Shown here: piece by piece, positions 7,878 through 16,532 of the stretch
Numbering within the stretch: position 1 is the first letter of the stretch
How the letters are laid out: every line of letters begins with the position of its first letter
Assembly: GCA_963742955.1 (NCBI GenBank)
Contig: CAVUOA010000009.1
Span: forward strand, 1,107,761 to 1,171,760
Origin: CAVUOA01 sp963742955
GTDB taxonomy: Bacteria > Bacteroidota > Ignavibacteria > Tepidaquicellales > OLB5
Direction: 5' to 3'
Length of the DNA stretch: 64,000 nt
Translations under genes and position numbers: made by a program
The notes under the pieces: generated by a model
What the model saw: the letters and a program-made list of their open reading frames with translations, nothing else
The model's database searches: none
What the model was told of the DNA's origin: nothing

Positions 7878-8407
7878 TATCCTAGATCCGGTTCAATCTG
7901 CAGCGTGTCGTTGATGCGGTTGACCATGTTGGCCAGCGCGACCACCATCACCAGTTCAACGATTTCATCGTCCGAGTAGTATTGGCCCAGCCAGGTTAGC
8001 ACCGAGGCGTCGATGGCGGACGCCCCACGAGTCACCAGGTCGGCAAAGCGCACAGTGGCCCGCTCCTTGTCGTCGTAAGCCTCGCTGTGTTGGTAGAACC
8101 GGAGGTCTTCGATCTGCCGGTCCGTCACGCCGACCTGCTTCGCCGAAGCAGTGTGGGCGCGCAGTCAGTACTGGCAGACATTGATGCTGGCGGTTTTCAG
8201 ATAGGCCAACTCCTTTAGCTTGCTCGGGAGCCGGCCTTTCAGCATGACCGCGTTGTAAAAGGGCACGAAGCGTTTCAACGCCGCCGGAAAGCGGGCCATG
8301 ACGCCGAAGATATTGGGCATCTTGCCCATGGTGGCGTGCATGCCTTCGAAAAGTTCGCGGACGCTGGCATCCGCCTGATCCTGCACGAGCGGTTTCGGCA
8401 CTCCCAT
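7877..8407 (-). CDS. AhpD/carboxymuconolactone-decarboxylase-like protein, probable selenoprotein (in-frame TGA = Sec81)
   Basis: Read through one TGA at 8167-8165, the frame gives 176 residues of a complete AhpD-like alkylhydroperoxidase domain. Upstream of the TGA: E66, then SINVCQY with C78. Downstream: LRAHTASAKQVGVTDRQI. The TGA takes the second cysteine of the CxxC motif (C78-Q-Y-U81) with H85 after it. The spacing E66-C78-U81-H85 (12, 3, 4) equals that of E118, C130, C133 and H137 in mycobacterial AhpD, where C133 is the peroxidatic residue. A SECIS-like hairpin follows the TGA. No other stop or frameshift interrupts the frame. The alternative is a nonsense mutation. Sec machinery is not in the window. 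Confidence 0.8.
8126..8161 (-). promoter_or_regulatory. Candidate bacterial SECIS element
   Basis: On the coding strand, three bases after the TGA, CGCGCC (8161-8156) pairs with GGCGTG (8131-8126), one pair being G-U. After an internal loop (CACA / GTC), CTGCTTC (8151-8145) pairs perfectly with GAAGCAG (8141-8135) around the apical loop GGC. The loop starts 20 nt after the TGA and its first base is G, fitting the published bacterial SECIS consensus (apical loop 16-37 nt downstream, G among the first loop bases). Confidence 0.72.
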
Positions 8408-8797
8408 ATCAGTTTCCTTTCGCGGGATGGTGTCGACTCGACATCAAGATATGAAGCATGGTCCTGCTACTGGCCCTTTATCACGTTTGCAGCCGGAATT
8501 CATTCTTTTTTCCGGATAGGACGCCCGCGGCAATTAAATATGGAATCGTTAAGGGTATTCAGGCTTTCCAAATCACAGGTGATGCGCTAAGAGAAGAGGT
8601 GGCGGCCTGCTGTCCGATTGACGCTGCAGGCCCCATGGGATATTCCCGATAGCGCCGTTGCAGGCGGATGGGGTCGATCATAGCCTCTGCCGCCGAAAAG
8701 AGGAAGCCGTATAAAAGCCGCCCGCCGAGGCAGCGGCCGGCGCGCCCGTTCGAACCGCGGGTCGAGGCGAGACGGCGGACAAAAAAGGAGAAAGACC
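8408..8797. other. Divergent intergenic region, no gene seen
   Basis: 390 bp between the start of the AhpD-like gene (minus) and argH (plus). No conserved open frame, tRNA or repeat was found. The last 20 bp carry a strong ribosome-binding site (AAAAAAGGAGAAAG) for argH. The base composition is more AT-rich near 8450-8580, where promoters for both directions are likely, but I cannot place a convincing -35/-10 pair. Confidence 0.5.
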
Positions 8798-10219
8798 ATG
8801 AGTGAGCTGCGGCTGTGGGGCGCCCGTTTTCGTTCCGGACCGCACCCGGATCTCATGCGGTTGTCGCGCGCCGACGCCAGCTACTACAGGCTGGTCCCGT
8901 ACGACCTCATCGCCTCCGAGGCACATGCCCGTGAGCTGCAGCGCGCGAACATCCTCACCGCCGCAGAGTGTGAGACCCTCCTCGACGCGCTGGAGAAGAT
9001 CAGGGCATCCTTTCAATCCGGTGAACTGGAACCCTCGGGCCAGGATGAGGACGTTCACACGTTCCTCGAGCGGGTCCTTGTCGAGCGGTTGGGTCCCCTC
9101 GGCGGCAAGCTGCGCGCCGGACGGTCGCGCAATGACCAGGCCGCGAACGATTTAAAACTCTACCTGCGCGATCAGGCACGCGAGATCCTCGCAGCGCTGC
9201 TGGACCTCCAGGATGCACTTTTATCCCAAGCCGCCCGGCACACGGAAACCCTGGCGCCCGGCTTCACGCATCTGCAGCCCGCTCAGCCGGTCGTGTTTGC
9301 GCACCAGCTGCTGGCCCACGCTCAGAACTTCCTGCGGGACGGCGACCGCTTCATCGACTGGGACAAACGCAGCGCCACATCCCCGCTTGGATCGGCGGCA
9401 CTGGCCGGATCGGCCATTGCGTTGCATCCGGAGAACTCCGCGCGGGAGCTGGGGTACGAGGCCCCCTGCGAAAACTCCATCGATGCGGTGGGCAGCCGGG
9501 ACCACGTGGCGGAGTGCCTTTTCGTGTGCGCCCTGCTCGGGGTGAACCTGTCGCGGCTGTGCGAGGAAATCATCCTGTGGGCCTCGCGCCAGTTCCGGTG
9601 GGTGGAATTGGACGACGCGTATGCCACCGGCAGCTCGATTATGCCCCAGAAAAAAAATCCCGACATTGCCGAACTGGTGCGCGGCCGCGCCGGCCGTTTG
9701 ATTGGAGGCCTGACCGGAATGCTGACGATGCTCAAGGCGCTGCCGTACTCCTACAACCGCGACCTCAGCGAGGACAAGCACTATGCCTTCGAGGCGGTGG
9801 ATACGCTGCATGCGCTGCTGCCCCCGCTGACGGGAATGGTGCGAACGTTGCGCGTCAACGTTGAAGAACTTCGCCGGCAGGCGGAGGAGAGCTTCATTTT
9901 GGCGACGGAAGTCGCCGATGGTCTCGCGCTCCAGGGAGTGCCGTTTGCCGCCGCCCATGAGATCACCGGGGCCCTGGTCAAATACTGCGAAGATCACAAA
10001 GTCGGCCTGGGGGACGTACCGGATGAGGCTCTCCAGGCCATCGACCCTCGCCTTGGACCGGCCATCACCTCCCGGCTGACCCTGGCGGCTGCGGTCGCCG
10101 CCAGAAAAGGGGCGGGCGGAACCGCTCCGGACCAGGTTTGTCTCCAGTTGGAGCGGCTGCGGGCGAGACTTCTCCTGCAACGCCGCTGGGCCGCCGGAAA
10201 AGTTGAACCGAGGAAATAA
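8798..10219 (+). CDS. argH: Argininosuccinate lyase family protein (ASL 1)
   Basis: A 473-residue fumarase/aspartase superfamily lyase. The three conserved regions are present: GRSRNDQAANDLKLY (108-122), PGFTHLQPAQP with the catalytic His158, and the signature GSSIMPQKKNPD (278-289) carrying the catalytic serine. Length and N-terminus (LWGARF) match true ArgH better than the second copy at 16533. In biosynthesis this enzyme splits argininosuccinate into arginine and fumarate, but its neighbours are an amino-acid importer and catabolic carbamoyl enzymes, so another succinyl-amine could be the substrate. Translation starts at the ATG after AAAAAAGGAGAAAG. Confidence 0.85.
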   Translation: MSELRLWGARFRSGPHPDLMRLSRADASYYRLVPYDLIASEAHARELQRANILTAAECETLLDALEKIRASFQSGELEPSGQDEDVHTFLERVLVERLGPLGGKLRAGRSRNDQAANDLKLYLRDQAREILAALLDLQDALLSQAARHTETLAPGFTHLQPAQPVVFAHQLLAHAQNFLRDGDRFIDWDKRSATSPLGSAALAGSAIALHPENSARELGYEAPCENSIDAVGSRDHVAECLFVCALLGVNLSRLCEEIILWASRQFRWVELDDAYATGSSIMPQKKNPDIAELVRGRAGRLIGGLTGMLTMLKALPYSYNRDLSEDKHYAFEAVDTLHALLPPLTGMVRTLRVNVEELRRQAEESFILATEVADGLALQGVPFAAAHEITGALVKYCEDHKVGLGDVPDEALQAIDPRLGPAITSRLTLAAAVAARKGAGGTAPDQVCLQLERLRARLLLQRRWAAGKVEPRK

Positions 10220-10248
10220 AGCGCAAGCGAACCCTGTCAACAACGGGC

Positions 10249-11952
10249 ATGGACGTTATGAACACCCATCCAAGCGCGGAAAGCCCATCCGGGGCGGGAG
10301 TCGATTTGGCGAGCCCTTCCGATTTCTCGATCGCCCATCTGAGGCATATCCCCCGGCGCTACTACCGCCGCTGGATAGCGGCCGCGTTCATCCTGGCGGG
10401 GTTCGGGTTTGTGGCGCATGCGTTTGCCACCGGCCAGATCGAATGGGCGGTGGTCGGCCAGTTTTTCACCGCCCGATCGATCCTGTTCGGCCTGGGAAAC
10501 ACAGTGGTCATGACCATCCTGGCGATGATCCTGGGGATCGTGCTGGGGGTGGTGTTCGCCGTCATGTACATGTCCCCCAACCCGGTGTTGAAGTCGGTCG
10601 CCTGGTTCTACATCTGGTTCTTTCGCGGCACTCCGCTGATGCTGCAGCTGCTGCTGTGGTTCAATCTGGCGCTCGTGTTCCCGACGCTCGGAATCCCCGG
10701 CCTGTTTGAGGCCCGGACCGTCACGGTCATTACCCCGTTCATGGCCACCTTGCTTGGATTGGGGATCAATCAGGGAGCGTACACCGCGGAGGTCGTGCGC
10801 GGCGGCATCCTGTCGGTGGACATCGGCCAGACCGAGGCGGCCAAGGCGATCGGCATGACGCGGCTGACCACGCTGCGCCGCATCATCCTGCCGCAGGCGA
10901 TGCGGGTGATCATGCCGCCGATCGGCAACGAAGTCATCAGTATGGTCAAGCTCACCTCCATCGCCAGCGTGATCCAGTTCTCGGAGATCCTGCGCAATGC
11001 CCAGGCGATCTATTATGCCAACGCGCGGGTCATCGAACTTCTGATCGTGGCGGCGATCTGGTACCTGATCGTCGTCACGATCCTGTCGATCGGGCAGTAT
11101 TTCCTGGAAAGGCATTTCTCCAAAGGCGTCGGCACGCCCGGCGCGCGGCCCAGGGCCGCGGAGGGCCAATCAGGGATCCGTATGAGCACCAGCCTCATGG
11201 TCGTGGCGGTCGATGTCCACAAGTATTTTGGCAGTCTTTGCGCCCTGAAGGCGGTCAGCCTGGAGGTGCCCAAAGGCGAGGTGCTCTGCATCATCGGACC
11301 CTCGGGATCAGGCAAAAGCACGTTCCTGCGGTGCATCAACCAACTCGAACGGGCCGACAAGGGCGCTATATGGATCGACGGAGAGCTGAATGGCTTCCGC
11401 CAGGCGGGCGAGGCGCTTTACGAGCTGAACGATCAGGAAGTCGCTCGGCAGCGAGCCACGATCGGCATGGTCTTTCAACGCTTCAACCTGTTCCGGCACA
11501 TGACGGCCCTGGAGAACATCATCGAGGGGCCCGTCACCGTCCAGAAACGCCCGCGCACCGAAGCGGTGAACGACGCACTGGCCCTGCTCGATCGCGTCGG
11601 CCTCAGCGCCAAAACCGATGCCTATCCGTCGCAGCTCTCCGGCGGGCAGCAGCAGCGGTTAGCCATCGCCCGGGCGCTGGTGATGCGGCCGAAACTGATG
11701 CTGTTTGACGAACCGACCTCCGCTCTCGACCCGGAACTGGTCGGCGAGGTGCTGGCGGTCATGCGAGATCTTGCGCAATCCGGCATGACCATGATCGTGG
11801 TGACCCACGAGCTGGGTTTCGCACGCGAGGTGTCCAACCGCGTGGTGTTCATGGACGAGGGCGCGATCGTCGAGACGGGGGCCCCGCGGGAGGTGCTGGT
11901 GCATCCAAGGCACCCGCGCACGAAAGACTTTATCGCCGCCGTGTTGGCATGA
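10249..11952 (+). CDS. Polar amino-acid ABC transporter, permease and ATPase fused in one polypeptide
   Basis: A single 567-residue frame. Residues 1-300 form a HisM/GlnP-type permease with about five helices and the coupling motif EAAKAIGMTRLTTLRRI. After a short linker, an ATPase of the HisP/GlnQ type begins near residue 312, with Walker A GPSGSGKST, signature LSGGQQQRLAIARAL, Walker B LMLFDEPTSALDPE and the switch region VVTHELGFA. Normally these are two genes; the internal ATG at 11181 might still give some free ATPase. The binding-protein gene starts about 30 bp after the stop. The substrate is probably a polar or basic amino acid, judged by family and neighbours. Confidence 0.9.
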   Translation: MDVMNTHPSAESPSGAGVDLASPSDFSIAHLRHIPRRYYRRWIAAAFILAGFGFVAHAFATGQIEWAVVGQFFTARSILFGLGNTVVMTILAMILGIVLGVVFAVMYMSPNPVLKSVAWFYIWFFRGTPLMLQLLLWFNLALVFPTLGIPGLFEARTVTVITPFMATLLGLGINQGAYTAEVVRGGILSVDIGQTEAAKAIGMTRLTTLRRIILPQAMRVIMPPIGNEVISMVKLTSIASVIQFSEILRNAQAIYYANARVIELLIVAAIWYLIVVTILSIGQYFLERHFSKGVGTPGARPRAAEGQSGIRMSTSLMVVAVDVHKYFGSLCALKAVSLEVPKGEVLCIIGPSGSGKSTFLRCINQLERADKGAIWIDGELNGFRQAGEALYELNDQEVARQRATIGMVFQRFNLFRHMTALENIIEGPVTVQKRPRTEAVNDALALLDRVGLSAKTDAYPSQLSGGQQQRLAIARALVMRPKLMLFDEPTSALDPELVGEVLAVMRDLAQSGMTMIVVTHELGFAREVSNRVVFMDEGAIVETGAPREVLVHPRHPRTKDFIAAVLA

Positions 11953-11984
11953 CACGGCACCCATCAACCGAAAGGAGACTACCC

Positions 11985-12815
11985 ATGAAGCATGTCAGCA
12001 AAGTCATTCTGATTGGAATCATCTGTGCGTTTGCGGTCACGGCCGTCGCCCAGCAGTTGCCGGAGCGAATCAAGAAGGCCGGCAAGATCGTCGTCGCCAC
12101 CAAGCCCAACTACCCGCCGATCACCTACAAAGACCCGGCCACCAATCAGCTCATGGGGCTGGACATCGATCTCGGGGAAGCCATCGCAAAGGAGCTGGGG
12201 GTAGCCATCGAATGGCAGGACACCGAGTTCGCCCAGATCTTCAGCTCGCTGCAGACCGGCCGGGTCGACATGGCGCTGCAGGGGATCAGCGACCTGCCCA
12301 GCCGCCGGGAGGTCGCCGATTTCGTAGACTACCTGCGCACCGGGTCCCAGTTTTACACCAGCCCGGCGAATGCCGCCACGCTCAAGGCTCCGGCGGACCT
12401 GTGCGGAAAAACAGTGGGGGCCAGCCGGAGCACCAACTGGCCGACGAAAATCAAGGAGTGGAGCGCCGCGAACTGCGTCGCCAAGGGCTTGCCGGCCATC
12501 AATGTCGTCGGGACCGAGGGTTCCGCCGATGCCCGTGCTCAACTCAAGACAGGGCGCCTCGATGCGGCGGTGCAGGGACAGGAGACCCTGCCGTACTTTC
12601 AAAAACTCGAACCCAACACCTACGTGCTGATCGGCCAGACGTTCACGGAAGATCTGATGGGGATCCCGTTTGCAAAATCCGAGACCCAGCTACGGGATGC
12701 TGTCAAAGCAGCCCTTGAGCGGCTGCAGGCCAAGGGAATTTACGACCAGATCCTGGCGAAATACGGGTTGCAGGCCGGCAAATACTCGCCCGTCGCCATC
12801 AACCAGGGAAAGTAA
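11985..12815 (+). CDS. Amino-acid ABC transporter substrate-binding protein
   Basis: A 276-residue periplasmic protein. The ATG at 11985 follows AAAGGAG and begins a signal peptide (MKHVSKVILIGIICAFAVTA, cleavage likely after the VAQ region). The mature protein has the type II binding fold of family 3: IVVATKPNYPPITY, GLDIDLGEAIAKELG, FAQIFSSLQTGRVDMALQGI and DLMGIPFAKSE near the hinge. It is the third component of the fused importer just upstream. The usual arginine-contacting residues could not be aligned by eye, so the ligand remains open. Confidence 0.9.
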   Translation: MKHVSKVILIGIICAFAVTAVAQQLPERIKKAGKIVVATKPNYPPITYKDPATNQLMGLDIDLGEAIAKELGVAIEWQDTEFAQIFSSLQTGRVDMALQGISDLPSRREVADFVDYLRTGSQFYTSPANAATLKAPADLCGKTVGASRSTNWPTKIKEWSAANCVAKGLPAINVVGTEGSADARAQLKTGRLDAAVQGQETLPYFQKLEPNTYVLIGQTFTEDLMGIPFAKSETQLRDAVKAALERLQAKGIYDQILAKYGLQAGKYSPVAINQGK

Positions 12816-12836
12816 GCCTTTGGCGGTTGGAAATGG

Positions 12837-12863
12837 AGAGCTCCCTCCGGTCCGGGGAGCTTT
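12837..12863 (+). terminator. Possible terminator or attenuator after the binding-protein gene
   Basis: AGCTCCC (12839-12845) can pair with GGGAGCT (12855-12861) across a 9 nt loop, followed by only a short T-rich TTTCTC. The weak U tract makes partial termination more likely than a full stop. It lies 24 bp after the binding-protein stop and 194 bp before the carbamoyltransferase start; nothing else was seen in that 240 bp gap. Confidence 0.35.
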
Positions 12864-13056
12864 CTCGGATTTGGGGAACTCTCGCGAAGTCGATCCGGGA
12901 AGTAGGCAAACGGTTTCGCTGCAAACGTGCAGCGGGTGGGTCTTGGCCGCAGGTTCACGCACCCGTTTCTCCCAGGCGGCGGCCGGGGTTGCAAAAATCC
13001 TCGGTACGGCCGCCCAGCGCACCGGGCAGCTGCTTTCGATGTGAAAGGATGACCCA

Positions 13057-14052
13057 ATGAACTTGAAAGGCAGGCATTTCCTCAGGCTGCTGGATTTTTC
13101 ACCCGGGGAAATCGAATTTCTACTGAATCTCTCGACCGAATTGAAAAAGGCCAAGAAATCCGGCACCGAGCCGCAGCACCTGCAGGGCAAGAACATCGCC
13201 CTGATCTTCGAGAAGACTTCGACCCGCACGCGCTGTGCGTTTGAGGTCGCCGCGTACGACCAGGGTGCCCAGGTGACCTACCTTGATCCGACCGGCTCGC
13301 AACTCGGCAAGAAAGAGTCGATTCGCGACACCGCCCGCGTGTTGGGCCGCATGTACGACGGCATCGAGTACCGCGGCTTTGAGCAGACGCGGGTGGAGGA
13401 ATTGGCGAAGTACGCCGGCGTGCCGGTCTGGAACGGCCTCACCAACGAGTTCCATCCCACCCAGGCGCTGGCGGACATCCTGACCATGCAGGAGCACAGC
13501 GGCAAGCCGTTGAAGCAGGTGGCATTCGCCTTTCTGGGCGACGGGCGCAACAACGTGGCCAACTCGCTGCTGGTGGGCGCCGCCAAAATGGGAATGGATT
13601 TCCGCGTCGTCGCCCCGCAGGAGCTTCATCCCCGCCCCGAACTGGTCAAAACTGCACGTGACATCGCCAAAACCACCGGCGCCCGAATCTCGATTACCGA
13701 TGCCGTAGCCCAGGGGGTCGCCGGCTGCGATTTTCTCTACACCGATGTGTGGGTGTCGATGGGCGAGCCCGATGCCGTCTGGGCGGAGCGCATCCGATTG
13801 CTCAAGCCCTACCAGGTAAACAGGGCCGCCCTGGAAAAAACCGGCAATTCCAACGTCAAATTCCTGCACTGCCTGCCGGCCTTCCACGACCGGCAGACCG
13901 AGATCGGCGAGGCCATCTACCAAAAGTTCGGACTCGAGGCCATGGAGGTGACCGACGAGGTCTTCGAGTCGCCGGCCTCGATCGTCTTCGACCAGGCCGA
14001 GAACCGCCTGCACACGATCAAGGCGGTGATGGTGGCGACCCTCGGCGCTTAG
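13057..14052 (+). CDS. argF: Ornithine carbamoyltransferase
   Basis: A 331-residue transcarbamylase. The carbamoyl-phosphate site is EKTSTRTRCAFE; HPTQALADILT follows; the ornithine side shows DVWVSMGEPDAVW and HCLPAFHD. The HCLPAFH cysteine and the SMG loop distinguish ornithine from aspartate or putrescine enzymes. Length is normal. Carbamate kinase follows 37 bp downstream, the catabolic pairing of ArcB and ArcC, so I favour citrulline phosphorolysis (ornithine plus carbamoyl phosphate) over biosynthesis. The gene could equally be called arcB. A ribosome-binding site (GAAAGGATG) precedes the ATG. Confidence 0.9.
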   Translation: MNLKGRHFLRLLDFSPGEIEFLLNLSTELKKAKKSGTEPQHLQGKNIALIFEKTSTRTRCAFEVAAYDQGAQVTYLDPTGSQLGKKESIRDTARVLGRMYDGIEYRGFEQTRVEELAKYAGVPVWNGLTNEFHPTQALADILTMQEHSGKPLKQVAFAFLGDGRNNVANSLLVGAAKMGMDFRVVAPQELHPRPELVKTARDIAKTTGARISITDAVAQGVAGCDFLYTDVWVSMGEPDAVWAERIRLLKPYQVNRAALEKTGNSNVKFLHCLPAFHDRQTEIGEAIYQKFGLEAMEVTDEVFESPASIVFDQAENRLHTIKAVMVATLGA

Positions 14053-14089
14053 CGCGCCGGGCGGTGATGCACAGGAATACGGACGATCC

Positions 14090-15013
14090 ATGCAAAAACC
14101 ACTGATATTGATCGCATTAGGCGGCAACGCCCTGATCCAAAAAGGCCAGAAGGGAACGGCCGAGGAGCAGTTCGCCAACCTGAAGGTGCCCATGCGCCAG
14201 ATTGCCCGTCTGTCGCGCGATTACCGCATCGTGATCACTCACGGCAACGGCCCTCAGGCGGGCAACCTGCTCCTGCAGCAGGAGAGCTGCCGTGAGGTGC
14301 CCAACATGCCGCTCGAGATCATTGTCGCCATGACCCAGGGGCAGATCGGCTATATGATCGAATCCAGCCTCGACCGGGCCCTGATGGAGATGGGGGTCAC
14401 CACGGAGCAGCTGTTCATCTCGCTGATCTCCTATGTCGTGGTCGACGAGAAAGACCCGGCGTTTCGGAACCCCACCAAGCCCATCGGCCCCTTCTACACC
14501 GAGGAGCAGGCCAGACGTTTGCCTTACACCATGGTCAAGACGGACAAGGGCTTCCGGCGCGTGGTGGCGAGCCCCACGCCGCTTGCGATCGTCGAGCACC
14601 GCGAGATCAAAAAGTTGATCGAAATGGAGTTCATCGTCATCTGCTGCGGCGGCGGGGGCATCCCGGTGGTCCGCAAAGAGCGCAAATTCAGGGGGGTGGA
14701 TGCCGTCATCGACAAGGATCTCGCCAGTGCGGTGCTCGCCGGTGAGATCAGGGCCGACATCTTCATCATCGCCTCGGATGTGCCCGGGGTGTCGGTCGAT
14801 TGGGGAAAACCACTCCAGCAGCAGTTGCGCAAAGCTCCCCTGGCAGAGCTGGAGGGATACGTGGCGGAAGGGCACTTCCCGGCCGGCTCCATGGGCCCCA
14901 AGGTGCAGGCCATCCTGCAGTTCCACCGGGCAACCGGCGCCCGGGGGATTATCTGCCACCTCGAGGATATCGAGCGGGCCATTGCCGGCGAGGCCGGCAC
15001 GGAAGTCGTGTAA
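14090..15013 (+). CDS. arcC: Carbamate kinase
   Basis: A 307-residue amino-acid-kinase-family enzyme. Seen: ILIALGGNALIQKGQKGT at the N-terminus, VITHGNGPQAGNLLLQQE (substrate loop), CGGGGIPVV, the lysine-bearing GVDAVIDKDLASAVLA, and the C-terminal EGHFPAGSMGPKVQA. Length equals characterised ArcC. It makes ATP from carbamoyl phosphate and ADP, releasing ammonia and CO2. Placed directly after ornithine carbamoyltransferase, it completes the energy-yielding end of citrulline breakdown. No arginine deiminase is present in the window to make citrulline. Confidence 0.93.
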   Translation: MQKPLILIALGGNALIQKGQKGTAEEQFANLKVPMRQIARLSRDYRIVITHGNGPQAGNLLLQQESCREVPNMPLEIIVAMTQGQIGYMIESSLDRALMEMGVTTEQLFISLISYVVVDEKDPAFRNPTKPIGPFYTEEQARRLPYTMVKTDKGFRRVVASPTPLAIVEHREIKKLIEMEFIVICCGGGGIPVVRKERKFRGVDAVIDKDLASAVLAGEIRADIFIIASDVPGVSVDWGKPLQQQLRKAPLAELEGYVAEGHFPAGSMGPKVQAILQFHRATGARGIICHLEDIERAIAGEAGTEVV

Positions 15014-15127
15014 GCGTATTGGCAGAAGGCTTAGAGCAGAATATTTTCAGAGAGGCTCCCTATTAGCCCCAGGCTGGCTGCTCTCGGCTCTTTGACGAAC
15101 GACCATTCAACACTTCAGGAGCGCTTC

Positions 15128-16483
15128 ATGAAACGCAAGAACGTGATCATCATTGGTGCCGCCGGGAGGGATTTCCACAACTTCAACACCTGCTACCGCG
15201 ACAACCCGGCATGTAACGTGGTCGCCTTCACCGCCGCACAGATACCGGACATCGCAGGCCGCAAGTATCCGGCCGCACTCGCCGGCAGGCTCTACCCCAA
15301 GGGCATTTCCATCCACCCGGAGGCCGATCTGCCCAAGCTGATCCGTGCGCTCGACGTGAGCGATTGCGTGTTCTCCTACAGCGACGTGTCCTACCAACAC
15401 GTCATGGATGTCGCTGCCGTCGTGCAGGCGGCCGGTGCCAACTTCGTGCTGCCGGGGCCGAAGGACACCATGCTCAAGAGTGCGAGACCCGTGATCTCGG
15501 TGGGTGCGGTGCGCACCGGCTGCGGCAAGAGCCAGACCGCGCGGCGCATCATTGAAATCCTCATGGCCCACGGAGTGAAGGTGGTGGCGGTGCGCCACCC
15601 CATGCCATACGGCGATCTTGCCGCCCAGAAGGTGCAGCGGTTTGCCAGGATCAGCGATCTGGCGAAACACAAGTGCACGGTCGAGGAAATGGAGGAGTAT
15701 GAGCCCCACGTGGTGCGCGGCAACGTGATTTATGCCGGGGTGGACTACGAGGCCATCCTGCGTGCGGCCGAGAACGACCCGAAGGGCTGCGACGTGATTC
15801 TCTGGGACGGCGGCAACAACGACTTCCCCTTCTACAGGCCCGACCTGCACGTGACCGTGGTGGACCCGCACCGGCCGGGGCATGAGATGTGCTACTATCC
15901 GGGCAACGTCACCCTGAGGCTGGCCGACGTGGTGGTGATCAACAAGATCGACAGCGCCGATGCCGCCGGCATCGATGCCGTGCGCCGGAACATCGCAGCG
16001 GTCAACCCGAAGGCCATCGTTATCGACGCCGCCTCGGTGCTCGAGATGGACAACCCGGCCGTGGTCCGGGGCAAGAGGGTTCTGGCGGTGGAAGACGGGC
16101 CCACGTTGACCCACGGTGAGATGAAGATCGGCGCGGCCGTGGTGGCCGCCCGCAAATTCGGGGCGGCGGAACTGGTCGATCCCCGGCCGTACCTGGTAGG
16201 CCGCCTCAAGGAGACCTTCCGGATGTACCCGGGGATTGGAGCAGTCCTGCCCGCCATGGGTTACGGCGCCAAGCAATTGAAGGACCTGGAGGCCACCATC
16301 CACCGCACCGAGTGCGATGCGGTTGCAATCGGCACCCCCATCGACCTGAAGCGCATCATTACGATCAAGAAACCGAGCACGCGCGTGTACTACAACCTGC
16401 AGGAAATCGGGCGGCCCGATCTGGACGATGTGCTCGACGCATTTATTCGTAAGCACATTAAGCGGCAGAGCAAAAAAGACTGA
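15128..16483 (+). CDS. GTPase of the cyclic 2,3-diphosphoglycerate synthetase-like family
   Basis: A 451-residue protein; the ATG at 15128 is preceded by CAGGAGCG. An N-terminal Rossmann-like part (NVIIIGAAGRDFHNFN) is followed near residue 130 by a P-loop-like VRTGCGKSQT, then WDGGNNDFPFYRPDLHVTVVDPHRPGHE, and the guanine-specificity motif VVINKID. The family is named after the archaeal cyclic-2,3-diphosphoglycerate synthetase, but bacterial members are uncharacterised and that solute is not expected here. Its position between carbamate kinase and the second lyase suggests a role in the same pathway, perhaps activating an acid or acting as a metallochaperone-type GTPase. Confidence 0.8.
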   Translation: MKRKNVIIIGAAGRDFHNFNTCYRDNPACNVVAFTAAQIPDIAGRKYPAALAGRLYPKGISIHPEADLPKLIRALDVSDCVFSYSDVSYQHVMDVAAVVQAAGANFVLPGPKDTMLKSARPVISVGAVRTGCGKSQTARRIIEILMAHGVKVVAVRHPMPYGDLAAQKVQRFARISDLAKHKCTVEEMEEYEPHVVRGNVIYAGVDYEAILRAAENDPKGCDVILWDGGNNDFPFYRPDLHVTVVDPHRPGHEMCYYPGNVTLRLADVVVINKIDSADAAGIDAVRRNIAAVNPKAIVIDAASVLEMDNPAVVRGKRVLAVEDGPTLTHGEMKIGAAVVAARKFGAAELVDPRPYLVGRLKETFRMYPGIGAVLPAMGYGAKQLKDLEATIHRTECDAVAIGTPIDLKRIITIKKPSTRVYYNLQEIGRPDLDDVLDAFIRKHIKRQSKKD

Positions 16484-16532
16484 TGGTCGTGCGCCCGTGA
16501 CCCGCCGGGCGCGACGGCAGAGGGGAACCGTT

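Noticed and set aside
8165..8167. TGA in the AhpD-like gene taken as an ordinary pseudogene mutation
   Set aside because: The codon sits exactly at the catalytic cysteine, no other lesion exists in the frame, and a hairpin of SECIS geometry follows. Selenocysteine explains this better, though proof needs the Sec genes.
8740..8770. CCCGTTCGAACCGCGGG resembling a tRNA T-arm
   Set aside because: The surrounding bases do not form acceptor, D or anticodon arms.
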